A stretch of DNA of 64,000 bases, taken from positions 1 to 64,000 of the forward strand of contig NZ_WQDY01000009.1 of assembly GCF_013033355.1 (NCBI RefSeq), given 5' to 3'. Of the stretch, positions 28,168 to 37,314 are shown one piece after another. Below the pieces are notes generated by a model, which saw only the letters and a program-made list of their open reading frames with translations, was not told the DNA's origin and made no database searches. The position numbers and the translations under genes were made by a program. This DNA is from Ruegeria lacuscaerulensis (lineage in GTDB: Bacteria; Pseudomonadota; Alphaproteobacteria; Rhodobacterales; Rhodobacteraceae). The stretch's first letter is position 1, and each line of letters opens with the position of its first letter.

Positions 28168-28701
28168 ATGATCTTTCAGGAAACGCCTCTGTCCGGTGCC
28201 TATCTGATCGAGTTGGAGCGGCGCGGCGATGATCGCGGCTTCTTTGCCCGGACGTTCTGCGCGCAAGAGTTCGCAGCGCAGGATCTTGTGACCAATTTCG
28301 TGCAGGGGAACATGAGCCTCAGCCGTGACGCAGGGACTTTGCGCGGTCTGCATTTCCAACACGCCCCGGCGCAAGAGACCAAGTTGATCCGATGTGTTGC
28401 GGGCGCGTTGTTCGATGTAATTGTTGATATTCGCCCCGGTTCCAAGACCTATCTGCAGAGTTTCAGCGCTGAATTGAGCGCACAGAACGGACTTGCCATG
28501 TATGTGCCCAAGGGCTTTGCACACGGCTTTCAAACGCTGCAGCCAGACTCAGTCGCCAGTTACATGGTTGACGAATATTACTCGCCGCAAGATGAGGGCG
28601 GGTTTCGGTACGACGACCCAGCGCTTAGTATAATGTGGCCGCATGAAGTGACTGAGATTTCAGCCAAGGACACAAGCTGGCCGCTGATCGAAAACGACTG
28701 A
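28168..28701 (+). CDS. RmlC-like dTDP-4-dehydrorhamnose 3,5-epimerase family
   Basis: A 177-residue cupin. DDRGFFARTFCAQEFA, NMSLSRDAGTLRGLHFQ (catalytic His) and KLIRCVAGALFDVIVDIR match the RmlC/RfbC fold; YVPKGFAHGFQTL carries the second conserved His. RmlC epimerises 4-keto sugars. No rmlA, rmlB or rmlD is adjacent, so the partner could instead be the RfbF-like cytidylyltransferase product. Last gene of the rightward nucleotide-sugar run. Confidence 0.82.
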   Translation: MIFQETPLSGAYLIELERRGDDRGFFARTFCAQEFAAQDLVTNFVQGNMSLSRDAGTLRGLHFQHAPAQETKLIRCVAGALFDVIVDIRPGSKTYLQSFSAELSAQNGLAMYVPKGFAHGFQTLQPDSVASYMVDEYYSPQDEGGFRYDDPALSIMWPHEVTEISAKDTSWPLIEND

Positions 28702-28812
28702 TACGGGGAGCGTGTTCTCAGGCGAACGCGATTCCTGAAAGCGATCAATCGAATCGGTTTTCAAGCGATAGTTTCCAAAAAGTTAACAATCAGTTTCCAT
28801 TCGAGGAGTGGA

Positions 28813-28824
28813 CACAATTTTGCC
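28813..28824. promoter_or_regulatory. Repeated intergenic 12-mer, copy 1
   Basis: CACAATTTTGCC occurs here and at 34412-34423, both in intergenic DNA of the polysaccharide locus. Here it lies inside a longer imperfect dyad (GTGG-N11-CCAC). It could be an operator; chance is not excluded. Confidence 0.25.
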
Positions 28825-28949
28825 ACAATGTCATTCTTCTCGTGTGGGCGGCAAGTTTGATTTTAGCACGTTCTGGTTTTTTGACTGGTTTTGAGGGGGT
28901 ACTGAGTGCGACCTGCCGCCCCACGACTTCACCACAGAAATGGGATGGA

Positions 28950-30119
28950 TCAAGTGGCCGCCAAGGCATTCGGACCAAGTGTCTGTTCCTGTTGCGTTGC
29001 ACCTAGTTTCCCGGCGATATCTGAAAGGTGCTGACGACGTTTTAGCATACCGTCGGGCTCGGGCAGGTTAAGATGGTCCAACACTTGCGCCCAACGATGC
29101 ATCCAGTCGTGTTTTTGCAGGCCGTGCGCAAAATTAATCCTGCGAATCCGATCCTGTTCGGCGGGATCATCCCAAAGGGCCACGATCCTTTCCAAGGCTT
29201 CATCGGGGTCTTCGGGCAATCTGATGACCGAGTCGGGCCAGTCGAAGAACCGATGATAGTCCTCCATATCCGGGGCGTATCCGACCTGAATAGCACCGCC
29301 TGCAAAGCCCTCAATGTGTCGCGGGCCCCAGGCGATATTGCCTGCTTTTTGGTCTGCATGGCCCAGTTTGGCGATATCCACCATGAACAGCTTTGAGTGC
29401 TGAATCAGATTCGCCAGCAAATCGCGATGCACCGTATGATCGCCGGTGATCGGGGGTTTGGTGGCAGAATCGTAGATGTAAAAGCCCCGTCTCTGCTTGA
29501 TCGCGGCAAGCAGGTTCTGGTGCAATTCAGCGCGACGTCTGCCCATGGAATACATGTCGACCGGCCGATCGACGTTCAGCGAGTCGGGCGCGAACCGGAC
29601 CATATCCGCGGCGGCGGGCATCTGGATGACGGGGGTGTCGGTCAGATCCTGAATCATGCCGCAAGTTTCGGCAAAGGCGCAGGCGATCAGGTCGAATTGC
29701 GAGAGGGACTTGATCAACGGAGTGTATAGATCGATATCGCCGCTCCACACCTCTTCCAGTACACAGACTGCCGTGTCGCACTGGTCGCGCCAGTTCGGTA
29801 CTGCATCCAGTACCAATAGCTCATCAGGTCTTTGAACATTGCAAAGAAAAAGATCGTAATCTTTGGTCAAGCGAGATTGCGGCACACCAGAGGGCCAGTG
29901 CTGGAAAAGGTCCGTCCGTTTGGATAACCATCGCTTGGGATTCAACGGAATGCGAGGTTGTCTGGTACGGGTCGGTGTCAGAACCTGAGCGTCCTCGATC
30001 TCGGCAACGACATCCTCGAACTCATAGCCCGAGCACCGAGAGATATTTGCGTTGAGTTTGCGTTGCGAGAATATCAATACCTCGCGTCGCACCGGTGCGG
30101 AAACTGCGGAACTGGTCAC
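28950..30119 (-). CDS. Glycosyltransferase-like protein (GT-B type)
   Basis: A 389-residue protein. The C-terminal half resembles CgeB/GT1-type transferases: GFAGGAIQVGYAPDMEDYHRFFDW, followed by RLPEDPDEALERIVALWDDP, the usual spore-coat-type tail helix. The N-terminal half has strands such as REVLIFSQRKLNAN. I chose GTG at 30119 with AAGGAG 7 nt upstream; a TTG at 30140 is possible. It is on the minus strand, downstream of the cytidylyltransferase gene. Donor and acceptor are unknown. Confidence 0.65.
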   Translation of the reverse strand: MTSSAVSAPVRREVLIFSQRKLNANISRCSGYEFEDVVAEIEDAQVLTPTRTRQPRIPLNPKRWLSKRTDLFQHWPSGVPQSRLTKDYDLFLCNVQRPDELLVLDAVPNWRDQCDTAVCVLEEVWSGDIDLYTPLIKSLSQFDLIACAFAETCGMIQDLTDTPVIQMPAAADMVRFAPDSLNVDRPVDMYSMGRRRAELHQNLLAAIKQRRGFYIYDSATKPPITGDHTVHRDLLANLIQHSKLFMVDIAKLGHADQKAGNIAWGPRHIEGFAGGAIQVGYAPDMEDYHRFFDWPDSVIRLPEDPDEALERIVALWDDPAEQDRIRRINFAHGLQKHDWMHRWAQVLDHLNLPEPDGMLKRRQHLSDIAGKLGATQQEQTLGPNALAAT

Positions 30120-30228
30120 ACTTTTACTCCTTACACACAACGCACGCCTGGACCTGATCCAAGCTTCGCGCCTTATCGCAACGCCTTTCTGACAGACGGT
30201 CTATGCCCGGCCCTAATGGCGGTTTGTG

Positions 30229-31143
30229 TCACAGGGACTTGTATCGCACCCAATCGCCGGGATTGCCGCCTCGGCCTATTCCGGGGCGGTGTTTTCCGTT
30301 GCCATCTTCTGGGGCCTGGGGCGCGTTGCTATTCGCGTTTTCCCAGGTTGCCCAGGGCCGGTTGCCGCTTTTCCACATATCTTCAAGGCGACGTTTGTCG
30401 GCAAGGTGATCCATGCAATACCAAAAGCCGGAATGGCGATAGGCCATTAGTTGGCCCAATTCCATCAGCTTGGGCAGAGGGCCTTCTTCCCACATGATTT
30501 CGTCGCCATTGACGTCTGCCACTGCGTCGAACACTTCGGGTTCCAGTACGAAAAACCCGCCATTGATCCAGTCAGCGGCCGTTTCGGGTTTTTCCATGAA
30601 GCCTTCGACCAAACCATCTTCGCGGACCTGCAAATGGCCGAACGTCGTAAGGGGTCGTACCATGGTGATCGTGGCCAGCTTGCCATGTGACCTGTGGAAG
30701 GCCAGCAACGCATCAAGGTCGACGTTGGACACGCCGTCGCCATAGGTCAGCATGAAAGTTTCGTTGCCCAGATAAGGCTGCAGTCGGGCAAGGCGCCCGC
30801 CGGTCATGGTATTGGTCCCAGTATCAATAAGATCAACCGTCCAGGGCGGCATCTGCGCGTCCAGCACACTGTTGTGATATTCGGGCTCGCCGAACAATTC
30901 GCGTTTGGCGAAATCCACTCGGAGGTTTCCGTCGTGCTGGCATAGATCGGATATATACTGCTTGATCAGATCGCCCATATACCCAAGGGCCAAGACAAAA
31001 TCGTGATGCCCATAGGTCGAGTAGTGCTGCATGATATGCCAAAGGATCGGCCGGTTGGCGATTTCAACCAGAGGCTTGGGGCGGATGCGGGTTTCTTCGA
31101 TCAGGCGGGATCCTTTGCCACCTGCAAATATTGCTGTCTTCAA
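30229..31143 (-). CDS. rfbF: Glucose-1-phosphate cytidylyltransferase-like protein
   Basis: A 304-residue nucleotidyltransferase that forms CDP-glucose from CTP and glucose 1-phosphate. KTAIFAGGKGSRLIEETRIRPKPLVEI is the N-terminal nucleotide loop, followed by FVLALGYMGDLIKQYI, MLTYGDGVSNVDLDALL and FWYCMDHLADKRRLEDMW. The TTG at 31143 has GGGGAGG 6 nt upstream and gives the normal N-terminus; an ATG at 31230 adds 29 unlikely residues. A C-terminal tail of about 45 residues rich in Gly, Asn and Pro exceeds the usual length of about 257. No CDP-glucose 4,6-dehydratase lies nearby. Confidence 0.85.
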   Translation of the reverse strand: MKTAIFAGGKGSRLIEETRIRPKPLVEIANRPILWHIMQHYSTYGHHDFVLALGYMGDLIKQYISDLCQHDGNLRVDFAKRELFGEPEYHNSVLDAQMPPWTVDLIDTGTNTMTGGRLARLQPYLGNETFMLTYGDGVSNVDLDALLAFHRSHGKLATITMVRPLTTFGHLQVREDGLVEGFMEKPETAADWINGGFFVLEPEVFDAVADVNGDEIMWEEGPLPKLMELGQLMAYRHSGFWYCMDHLADKRRLEDMWKSGNRPWATWENANSNAPQAPEDGNGKHRPGIGRGGNPGDWVRYKSL

Positions 31144-31330
31144 TTGGGCCTCCCCAAAAGTTCCTAAGATTAGAAAAAGACTCGAATTTTCAATATTCAA
31201 AGTCGACAACACTTGGCGGGTTGCTGTCAATCTTCCCGCAAGATCAAAGCGCGATTGCAGAAGCAGTTTTTGGAAACATTACGCAAAAAATGCAATATTA
31301 TTTCCATAACGGAAACGTGCCGCGCGAGTT

Positions 31331-32602
31331 TTATTGTTGGGCTGAAGCTTGACCAGTGCGCACGGTTTTAACGATCAAGTTCATCTTGGTCGCATAAGCC
31401 ACGAAAAACATCCAAGTGGCGGAAAGCCTCTCCAGAATAAAACTTTCAGTTATGTTGCCAAAGACGAACATCATCCCAAGAACTAGGGTGAAGGCGATCG
31501 AGTCGCGGTTCTGGATGAACCACAGGCTGTAGAAAATCGCATAGAAGAACCGCATGAGCGCAAGAAAAAACAAAACAACGCCGACAAATCCGACATTCAG
31601 AAAAGTTTCAATCAGGCCATTGTGGGAATAGAAAGGCTGAAACACCAGCTTTATGAAGTAAATGCGTAAGTGCGGTGCGTCTTCGTACCAATGCGCGACA
31701 TAGCCGTATCCCAGCCAAAACCTGTCCATCGCGTAAGGCCACACGGCTTCCCACAGCGGAATACGGTCCGAAAGCGTTGGCTTGCGCCCGATCAACGCGA
31801 ACAAAGGCTCTGCGACAGGTGATGTCAGAACAAATGCAGTCACGCCTACCAAAAACAGCGAGATTAGTATGAAGCAGATGGCCCACATGATTTCGCGATT
31901 TGGGAAGAGGCCGCGTAAAAAAAGTGCAGACATCGTCACCACAGCCAGAATCTGAGAGGTTCTGGATTCTGATGCAATAAGCAGAAACAGGGACAGCAAT
32001 GTTAGCAAAACAAACAGAGTTTTCAGTTTTCCCGTAAGTGTTTTCACTGCATAGGTGCAAGACAACAAGGCAGCTGTGGCCGCTGCCCCAAGCCCATTTT
32101 TGTGCATATAGATCCCATTCCAAGTGTCCCCCCACGGCGGGATACCCCTTGCTTGCGGGAACGCAATGATTGCCCCCATTGCCAGCACCATGGATAAGCC
32201 GAAAAATGTCGCAATGAACAAAAGCAACCCTCGCAGCGACATCATACTGCCCAGGGCCAGGCCGAATGCGGTTGTTACGATCAGCGGAATGCTGCGTTCC
32301 AAAGACTCGGCGGGATAGGTGCTCCACGTTACTGATGCTGCAGCAAGGATCACAATCAACACGATCTCGGGTGATGCGACGGCCCCCCGGAGCAAATGCC
32401 GATAGTAGAGGCACGTGATTGCAAGCATCGGCGCCAGAGATAGGATTTCGATTTTATTCGCCAGCGAGTTTTGCCACAGCACGATGGACAAAAACCCAGT
32501 TCCCGTCAGAACGATCAGAACCTGGCACACCATTAATACGACCTGATGGAATGTGTTCCCATCCAGGGTCTGGCTCGAAAATGTGCGGTATGTTGCTTTC
32601 AT
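31331..32602 (-). CDS. ExoQ/Wzy-like polysaccharide polymerase or ligase
   Basis: A 423-residue membrane protein with roughly ten to twelve hydrophobic segments, the O-antigen ligase/polymerase WzyC layout, and the ExoQ-type segment VTWSTYPAESLERSIPLI. A large periplasmic loop lies around GNTWNGIYMHKNGLGAAA. ExoQ-like proteins polymerise repeat units at the periplasmic face. It is divergent from the flippase across a 314-nt gap, both belonging to the export stage. Confidence 0.78.
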   Translation of the reverse strand: MKATYRTFSSQTLDGNTFHQVVLMVCQVLIVLTGTGFLSIVLWQNSLANKIEILSLAPMLAITCLYYRHLLRGAVASPEIVLIVILAAASVTWSTYPAESLERSIPLIVTTAFGLALGSMMSLRGLLLFIATFFGLSMVLAMGAIIAFPQARGIPPWGDTWNGIYMHKNGLGAAATAALLSCTYAVKTLTGKLKTLFVLLTLLSLFLLIASESRTSQILAVVTMSALFLRGLFPNREIMWAICFILISLFLVGVTAFVLTSPVAEPLFALIGRKPTLSDRIPLWEAVWPYAMDRFWLGYGYVAHWYEDAPHLRIYFIKLVFQPFYSHNGLIETFLNVGFVGVVLFFLALMRFFYAIFYSLWFIQNRDSIAFTLVLGMMFVFGNITESFILERLSATWMFFVAYATKMNLIVKTVRTGQASAQQ

Positions 32603-32916
32603 AGGGTCAAGGCACGATTCGGGGTCCGGACTAAAAGTGGCCTATAAGCTCCAATAGACGGCTCAGGCCTGGAAAGCGTACTAACCACCCTACGCCTTGT
32701 CTATCTTCGTGAACTCAATCGAAACGGGTCGGTCCCTAGAACGCTCGTTCAAGTCTGCTTCAGAGCCCGCTTTGCCTGCTCGAGCAAGGGGGAAAGTTGA
32801 CAGGTCAAAAGGAGGGCTCCATCCTTGCTGCAATTCCAGTGCAGTTGTTTATGAGTCGTGTAAGTGCCTGATCACGGCAGTTAGGTTCTAATGAGTTTCA
32901 AAGAGGCGACCACAGG
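32603..32916. promoter_or_regulatory. Divergent promoter region between polymerase and flippase
   Basis: A 314-nt gene-free gap separating divergent genes. A TTGACA occurs at about 32796 on the plus strand but no good -10 follows at 16-18 nt. No convincing operator was found. Confidence 0.3.
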
Positions 32917-34356
32917 GTGCCGGTCTCGATGACTTGGTTCTTTGTTCCCAGAATCCTGTCCGCAGTTTTTGTGGTGGCGATCCTAGTCGTAATTACCCGT
33001 GTTTTGGGGCCGGCAGATTTTGCCAAGTATAATCTGACAATGTTACTGGGGACTATTCTGTTCTCGTTTACGTTTCTCTGGCTGGTTATCGCGATCAGCC
33101 GATTTCACCATGCTAAAGAATTCGAAGGTACCACGATTGCAATGACCTTGGGCGCGGGCGCGATCTTGTCGGTCATGGTATTGGTCGTTTCCGTAATTGC
33201 TTCCTTGATTTTGCCCGGAGCATGGGTGGACGGGCTGTTTTACGCTGCGATCTTCAGCGTCAGTCTGGCAATGCACGAAGTGGGAACAACGTGCCTTCGG
33301 CTGTATCACGAAGGCCCGAAATTCGCTGCGGTCACCCTGCTGCGTCATGCGCTTGGCGTGGCCTTCGCGATCGGGTTTGTGATGAGTGGCGGGGGGTACA
33401 AAAGCGCGGTGATCGGAATGTCACTGGGGGCTGCGCTGACGGGTGCCTATGCGCTGGGTATCGCGTTAAAGAAGTCTGGTATCGCCTGGCCACAGCTCAG
33501 CGCAATAAAAACCTACCTGTGGTTCGGTTTTCCGCTGGCCGTGGTTGCGTCAAGCTCAACGTTTTTCGCGATGTCGTCGCAATCTCTTTTGGCTGCGTTG
33601 GCCGGGTTAGAGGTTGCCGGATACTTCGCCGCTGCGCAGGCACTGGCTACACGAACTTTGGGGCTACTGATGAGCACCATAATGCGCGTTGTCGCGCCCT
33701 CTGTCTTTGAAATGCAGGAAAAGCATGGCACCGCAAGCTCGAACGCTTATCTGGAGCGTTACTTTTCGTTCTTGATGCTGGTTTCGATTCCCCTTGCTGC
33801 GGCGCTGATCTGCGCTCCTGAGGTCTTGGCCAGTCTTCTGTTCGAGGCTGATTTTGTCGAGAATTCTTCAGAATACCTTCGGATATTGACGCTTGGTTCG
33901 TTTATTTTCGGGCTTCAGGGTGCCTATATCAGCTTTTCTTTCACGCGGGCGAAACGGACGGGGTTGCAACTGACCATAACCTGCTGTGCCCTGATAGCGC
34001 ATGTGATCCTGTCTTACTTAATCATCGAGCTCTTGGGCGCGCGAGGCGCCGCTCTTGCCTTTGCACTGAGCGCCCTCCTGAGTTTTATGGCCTATCAGTA
34101 TTTCGGTCGCAAAATTGATCCGGTCACTGTGCCAGCGCCTGAAATCTACAAGGCCATTGCCGGGATCGTTGCCTTTGTTCCATTGGGGCTATTGGCCAAC
34201 TCGTCATCGGGCTTGCCGGTTCAACTTGGCTTGTTGACCCTTGCCGCAGTGGCGATGTTTGCCACTCTTGTGGCCGTAAAACAAACTGCCGCTCTTGTTG
34301 TCGTCGCAAAAATCAGGCGCGGGCTGAACATCGGCGAATTTCCCTCTTTGAAATAG
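32917..34356 (+). CDS. Wzx-like polysaccharide flippase
   Basis: A 479-residue MATE/MOP-type flippase with 12-14 hydrophobic segments and the N-terminal block IRVL-like ITRVLGPADFAKYNLTM common to oligosaccharide flippases. These move lipid-linked repeat units across the inner membrane. GTG at 32917 is the first start; ATG at 32929 is equally possible. It lies opposite the polymerase gene and upstream of the initiating transferase cluster. Confidence 0.82.
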   Translation: MPVSMTWFFVPRILSAVFVVAILVVITRVLGPADFAKYNLTMLLGTILFSFTFLWLVIAISRFHHAKEFEGTTIAMTLGAGAILSVMVLVVSVIASLILPGAWVDGLFYAAIFSVSLAMHEVGTTCLRLYHEGPKFAAVTLLRHALGVAFAIGFVMSGGGYKSAVIGMSLGAALTGAYALGIALKKSGIAWPQLSAIKTYLWFGFPLAVVASSSTFFAMSSQSLLAALAGLEVAGYFAAAQALATRTLGLLMSTIMRVVAPSVFEMQEKHGTASSNAYLERYFSFLMLVSIPLAAALICAPEVLASLLFEADFVENSSEYLRILTLGSFIFGLQGAYISFSFTRAKRTGLQLTITCCALIAHVILSYLIIELLGARGAALAFALSALLSFMAYQYFGRKIDPVTVPAPEIYKAIAGIVAFVPLGLLANSSSGLPVQLGLLTLAAVAMFATLVAVKQTAALVVVAKIRRGLNIGEFPSLK

Positions 34357-34363
34357 CGTATTA

Positions 34364-34379
34364 TTAACAGCTTCTTAAC
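34364..34379. promoter_or_regulatory. Candidate CtrA box
   Basis: TTAA-CAGCTTC-TTAAC matches the full alphaproteobacterial CtrA consensus TTAA-N7-TTAAC. It lies just after the flippase stop, about 260 nt before the small membrane protein gene. Confidence 0.4.
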
Positions 34380-34411
34380 CAATGCCCGCAAAGCTCAATA
34401 ATATTGGGTGG

Positions 34412-34423
34412 CACAATTTTGCC
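34412..34423. promoter_or_regulatory. Repeated intergenic 12-mer, copy 2
   Basis: Second copy of CACAATTTTGCC, here as GGCA-N6-TGCC dyad. See 28813-28824. Confidence 0.25.
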
Positions 34424-34641
34424 TAACGACGCTGCGTATTTTGGTTTTTTGTGCCGGATGAGTCGTTGTTCCAGAGATATGATGGTAATATGACACCAGC
34501 TTCAAAATTATGTGTCAAAGCATAACGAAAGGATTCACTGACCTATATTGGTGAGTGGATGCCCCAAAAAACGCACATTTGAGGCGCATGATAGGCAGAG
34601 TAAAAATACGCGAAACACCAAGAGCAAGAGCTTAGAGAACA

Positions 34642-34872
34642 ATGCTAGCAGTCTACTTACTGGCAGGTCCGTTGATCGCCGCAATGTGTTTTGTAGCATT
34701 TCTTATTTCCGGAACGACCATTGGATCAGCTGCGTTGACCAGCTTGTTCATCGGATGCTGTGCTCCGGTTCTGATCGCAGGTCTTAATTTTGCGTTCAAC
34801 GTAAAGTTGCGTGAAAAATTCACGCGTAAAGTGTCGATGAAAACCGAAAACTCTTCTGGTCGCAATGCCTGA
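34642..34872 (+). CDS. Small two-helix membrane protein
   Basis: A 76-residue product with two hydrophobic helices (LAVYLLAGPLIAAMCFVAFLI and AALTSLFIGCCAPVLIAGLNF) and a basic, polar C-terminus (KLREKFTRKVSMKTENSS). No family recognised. It sits between the flippase and the ExoY-like gene on the same strand. A weak AGAGA precedes the ATG. Small membrane proteins modulate EPS synthesis in rhizobia (ExoX-type), but there is no evidence for that here beyond position. Confidence 0.5.
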   Translation: MLAVYLLAGPLIAAMCFVAFLISGTTIGSAALTSLFIGCCAPVLIAGLNFAFNVKLREKFTRKVSMKTENSSGRNA

Positions 34873-35262
34873 CGGCGTATTGTACGATTAGCTAATCTGA
34901 CTCTTCGAGCAAAAAAATTCTACATCGTCCTGCGAACCGTCGGCGCCCGGATTTTGCGGAAAATTCAGGCAGCTGAGCCTATCCACTTTGTCAATTAATA
35001 ACAAAAAAGTTGTTTCGCCTCGTCAGAAGTGCGATCATCTTGTGGGGCTACAATTCTGACCACGTTTTTTAGTGAGTCGGGAGAATATAATGGGTGGGTA
35101 AACGCGCAACCCTGCGCGCGACCTCGAATCTATTGAGCGAGAATTAGGTTTGCTGGAACGTCGTGAGCCATTTGGGTTCCAGGCGTTTCTCGGGTGCATT
35201 TTGTTTGAAGAATGCTCCGTCGATGTGGCCGTTGTCCGAAAGTGCTAGTTTTGGGGGTTACC
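34873..35262. other. 390-nt leader region of the exoY-exoF genes
   Basis: No gene is called. It includes an AT-rich tract at 34990-35030 and a small hairpin GCGCA-ACCC-TGCGC near 35103-35117. The exoY promoter should be here, but I could not fix -35 and -10 elements with confidence. Confidence 0.35.
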
Positions 35263-35967
35263 ATGAACCAACTTCGAGGTTCTTTCCAATTAGAAGACGC
35301 TGAAATTTATCAAAATAATCAAGCTTCTGTGCAGCTTGAGAGTGACAAAGACAGTTTGAAGAGTTTTTATGCCGTAAAAGGGAAGCGCATTCTGGATGTT
35401 TTTCTGGTTGTGATTGGTGCCCCATTTGTCCTTCCGTTGATGGGTTTAATTGCCCTTATGATCAAGCTTGAGGGGGGGTCTGTCATCTACCGGCAAAAGC
35501 GCATTGGATTGGGTGGCAGGGAATTCGACTTTTTGAAGTTTCGCTCGATGGTGCCTAACGCCGATCAGCTTTTGCAGAAACATTTAGACGATAATCCTAA
35601 CTTTGCGTCTGAATGGGAAACAAAGCAAAAGTTGGACGACGACCCAAGGGTGACGAAACTCGGGCGATTTATCCGCATGACCTCCTTGGATGAACTGCCT
35701 CAGCTATGGAATGTTTTGATTGGTGACATGAGCCTTGTTGGACCACGTCCCATGCTGCCTGAACAGCAGAAGATGTATCCCGGGAAGGAGTACAATCTGA
35801 TGAAACCGGGCATTACCGGACTTTGGCAGGTTTCCGAACGCAACGACGTTGGATTCTCGCATCGCGCGATTTTTGACAGCGACTATTCGCGGAAGATCAG
35901 CCTTTGGTTTGACCTTAAGATACTGGTTCGAACCGTTGGGGCGGTTTGCAACGGTACCGGCTGCTGA
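35263..35967 (+). CDS. ExoY-like undecaprenyl-phosphate sugar phosphotransferase
   Basis: The 234-residue product belongs to the bacterial sugar transferase (WbaP C-terminal/ExoY) family, which starts repeat-unit assembly by moving a sugar phosphate to undecaprenyl phosphate. The membrane-inserted helix is KRILDVFLVVIGAPFVLPLMGL; signatures are VIYRQKRIGLGG, FDFLKFRSM, TSLDELPQLWNVLIGDMSLVGPRP and KPGITGLWQV. I chose ATG at 35263 (GGGGG upstream); an ATG at 35212 would add 17 residues. ExoY itself transfers galactose; the sugar here is not determined. Confidence 0.9.
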   Translation: MNQLRGSFQLEDAEIYQNNQASVQLESDKDSLKSFYAVKGKRILDVFLVVIGAPFVLPLMGLIALMIKLEGGSVIYRQKRIGLGGREFDFLKFRSMVPNADQLLQKHLDDNPNFASEWETKQKLDDDPRVTKLGRFIRMTSLDELPQLWNVLIGDMSLVGPRPMLPEQQKMYPGKEYNLMKPGITGLWQVSERNDVGFSHRAIFDSDYSRKISLWFDLKILVRTVGAVCNGTGC

Positions 35968-36009
35968 CTGCGACGTGTCACGGTGTTTTTCGGTAAGAGA
36001 TATTTTGAA

Positions 36010-37314
36010 ATGAAACGCGACGAAAGAAACGGTGACTGCGGCGTGCAACGGGCGAAAGCCATTCGCTTGGTCTCCGGAGTGATTTTGGGCTTGTCCCTTA
36101 GCCAGTTGGTGGTGACCACGGCAGCCGCAGATTTTGATCTTGAGCCGGGGGACGAAGTGACTGTCGCCTTCACCGGGCTCGAGGATCTGTCCTTTGACGC
36201 GACCATAGATGCGCATGGGGATGTCAATTTAAAATGGTTGGGACAGTTTCAAGCTCAGGGCAGGTCCACGGATGAACTTGAACAACTCGTCCGACTGGAT
36301 GCGGCCGGAAAAATCGTCAAGCAATACGACCAGAACGGCGAGATCTACATTATCCAGCTGGACGGCGATGAGATTGAAATCGTGCGCAACGGCTACCGGC
36401 CGATTATCGTAGGGGGCGATGTTGCGCAAACCGGTCAAATCGATTTTCGGGTGGCAATAACCGCGCGCGAGGCTGTGGCTTTGGCCGGTGGCGTCCGAAG
36501 CCGCCTGCTGACTGACGATATCACCATTGATCCTATTCAATTGCTGCGATGGCAAACCGCTTACGGACAAGCAGCACTAAAACATGCAGAAGGTATTGTT
36601 ACAGCGTGGCGTGCCTCGTCCGAGATTGCTCAGGACATGGATTTGCTGCCGCCGGTGGAAACTGCGGTTTCGGTATCACCTAAAGTTCTGAGTGAATTGG
36701 TGGCCGAGCAAATCAGAATCCGGAAAATCAACCAGGAAAATGAGGCCGGTGAGCGCGAATTTTTTACGAATGCAAAAAAACAAGCTTCTGAAAGAATTCG
36801 GATTCTCGAAGAGCAAAAGACCGAATTGGCCAAGGCGCTGAAGGCCGACGAAGAGGAAGAAGCTAGAGTCGTCAGCCTTGTCGACAAAGGTCTGGCTCCT
36901 GGGTCCCGTTTGGCTGATACGCGGCGTACGACCGTTCTTTCAGCGACCCGCCTTTTGGATGTCGAGGAAGACCTCGCAGGCACAAGTCTGATCATGACCC
37001 GGCTGATACGGGACCAAGAGCAATACGAACAAGAGCGATCGTTGCGGCTGCTTCAGGAACGAAGGGCAGCTACTTTGGACGTTCGCGACGCGCGGCATCA
37101 GATGGACACTATTTCGAAGTATCTTGCGGGCGCCTCGGATGAAATCGGTACTGAAAGCCTGATTATGGATATCGACTACACCGTTACCGTTTTTCGGATG
37201 GTAGATGGCCAGTTGCAATCCCGAGAGGTCGACAAGCTGACTCAGTTGCTGCCTGGGGATAGCCTTGAGATCTCGGTCCAGGAAATCGCGCCGGAACCTC
37301 CGCTGACGGAGTGA
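36010..37314 (+). CDS. ExoF/Wza-like polysaccharide export protein
   Basis: A 434-residue exported protein. After the signal peptide (SGVILGLSLSQLVVTTAAA) come a Poly_export domain (FDLEPGDEVTVAFTGLEDLSFDATID), a SLBB-like stretch (NGYRPIIVGGDVAQTGQIDFR), and a long coiled-coil region at about residues 240-370 (EAGEREFFTNAKKQASERIRILEEQ). This is the ExoF layout rather than the Wza octamer layout. ATG at 36010 is preferred to the GTG at 35983. It is 42 nt after exoY, same operon. Confidence 0.85.
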   Translation: MKRDERNGDCGVQRAKAIRLVSGVILGLSLSQLVVTTAAADFDLEPGDEVTVAFTGLEDLSFDATIDAHGDVNLKWLGQFQAQGRSTDELEQLVRLDAAGKIVKQYDQNGEIYIIQLDGDEIEIVRNGYRPIIVGGDVAQTGQIDFRVAITAREAVALAGGVRSRLLTDDITIDPIQLLRWQTAYGQAALKHAEGIVTAWRASSEIAQDMDLLPPVETAVSVSPKVLSELVAEQIRIRKINQENEAGEREFFTNAKKQASERIRILEEQKTELAKALKADEEEEARVVSLVDKGLAPGSRLADTRRTTVLSATRLLDVEEDLAGTSLIMTRLIRDQEQYEQERSLRLLQERRAATLDVRDARHQMDTISKYLAGASDEIGTESLIMDIDYTVTVFRMVDGQLQSREVDKLTQLLPGDSLEISVQEIAPEPPLTE

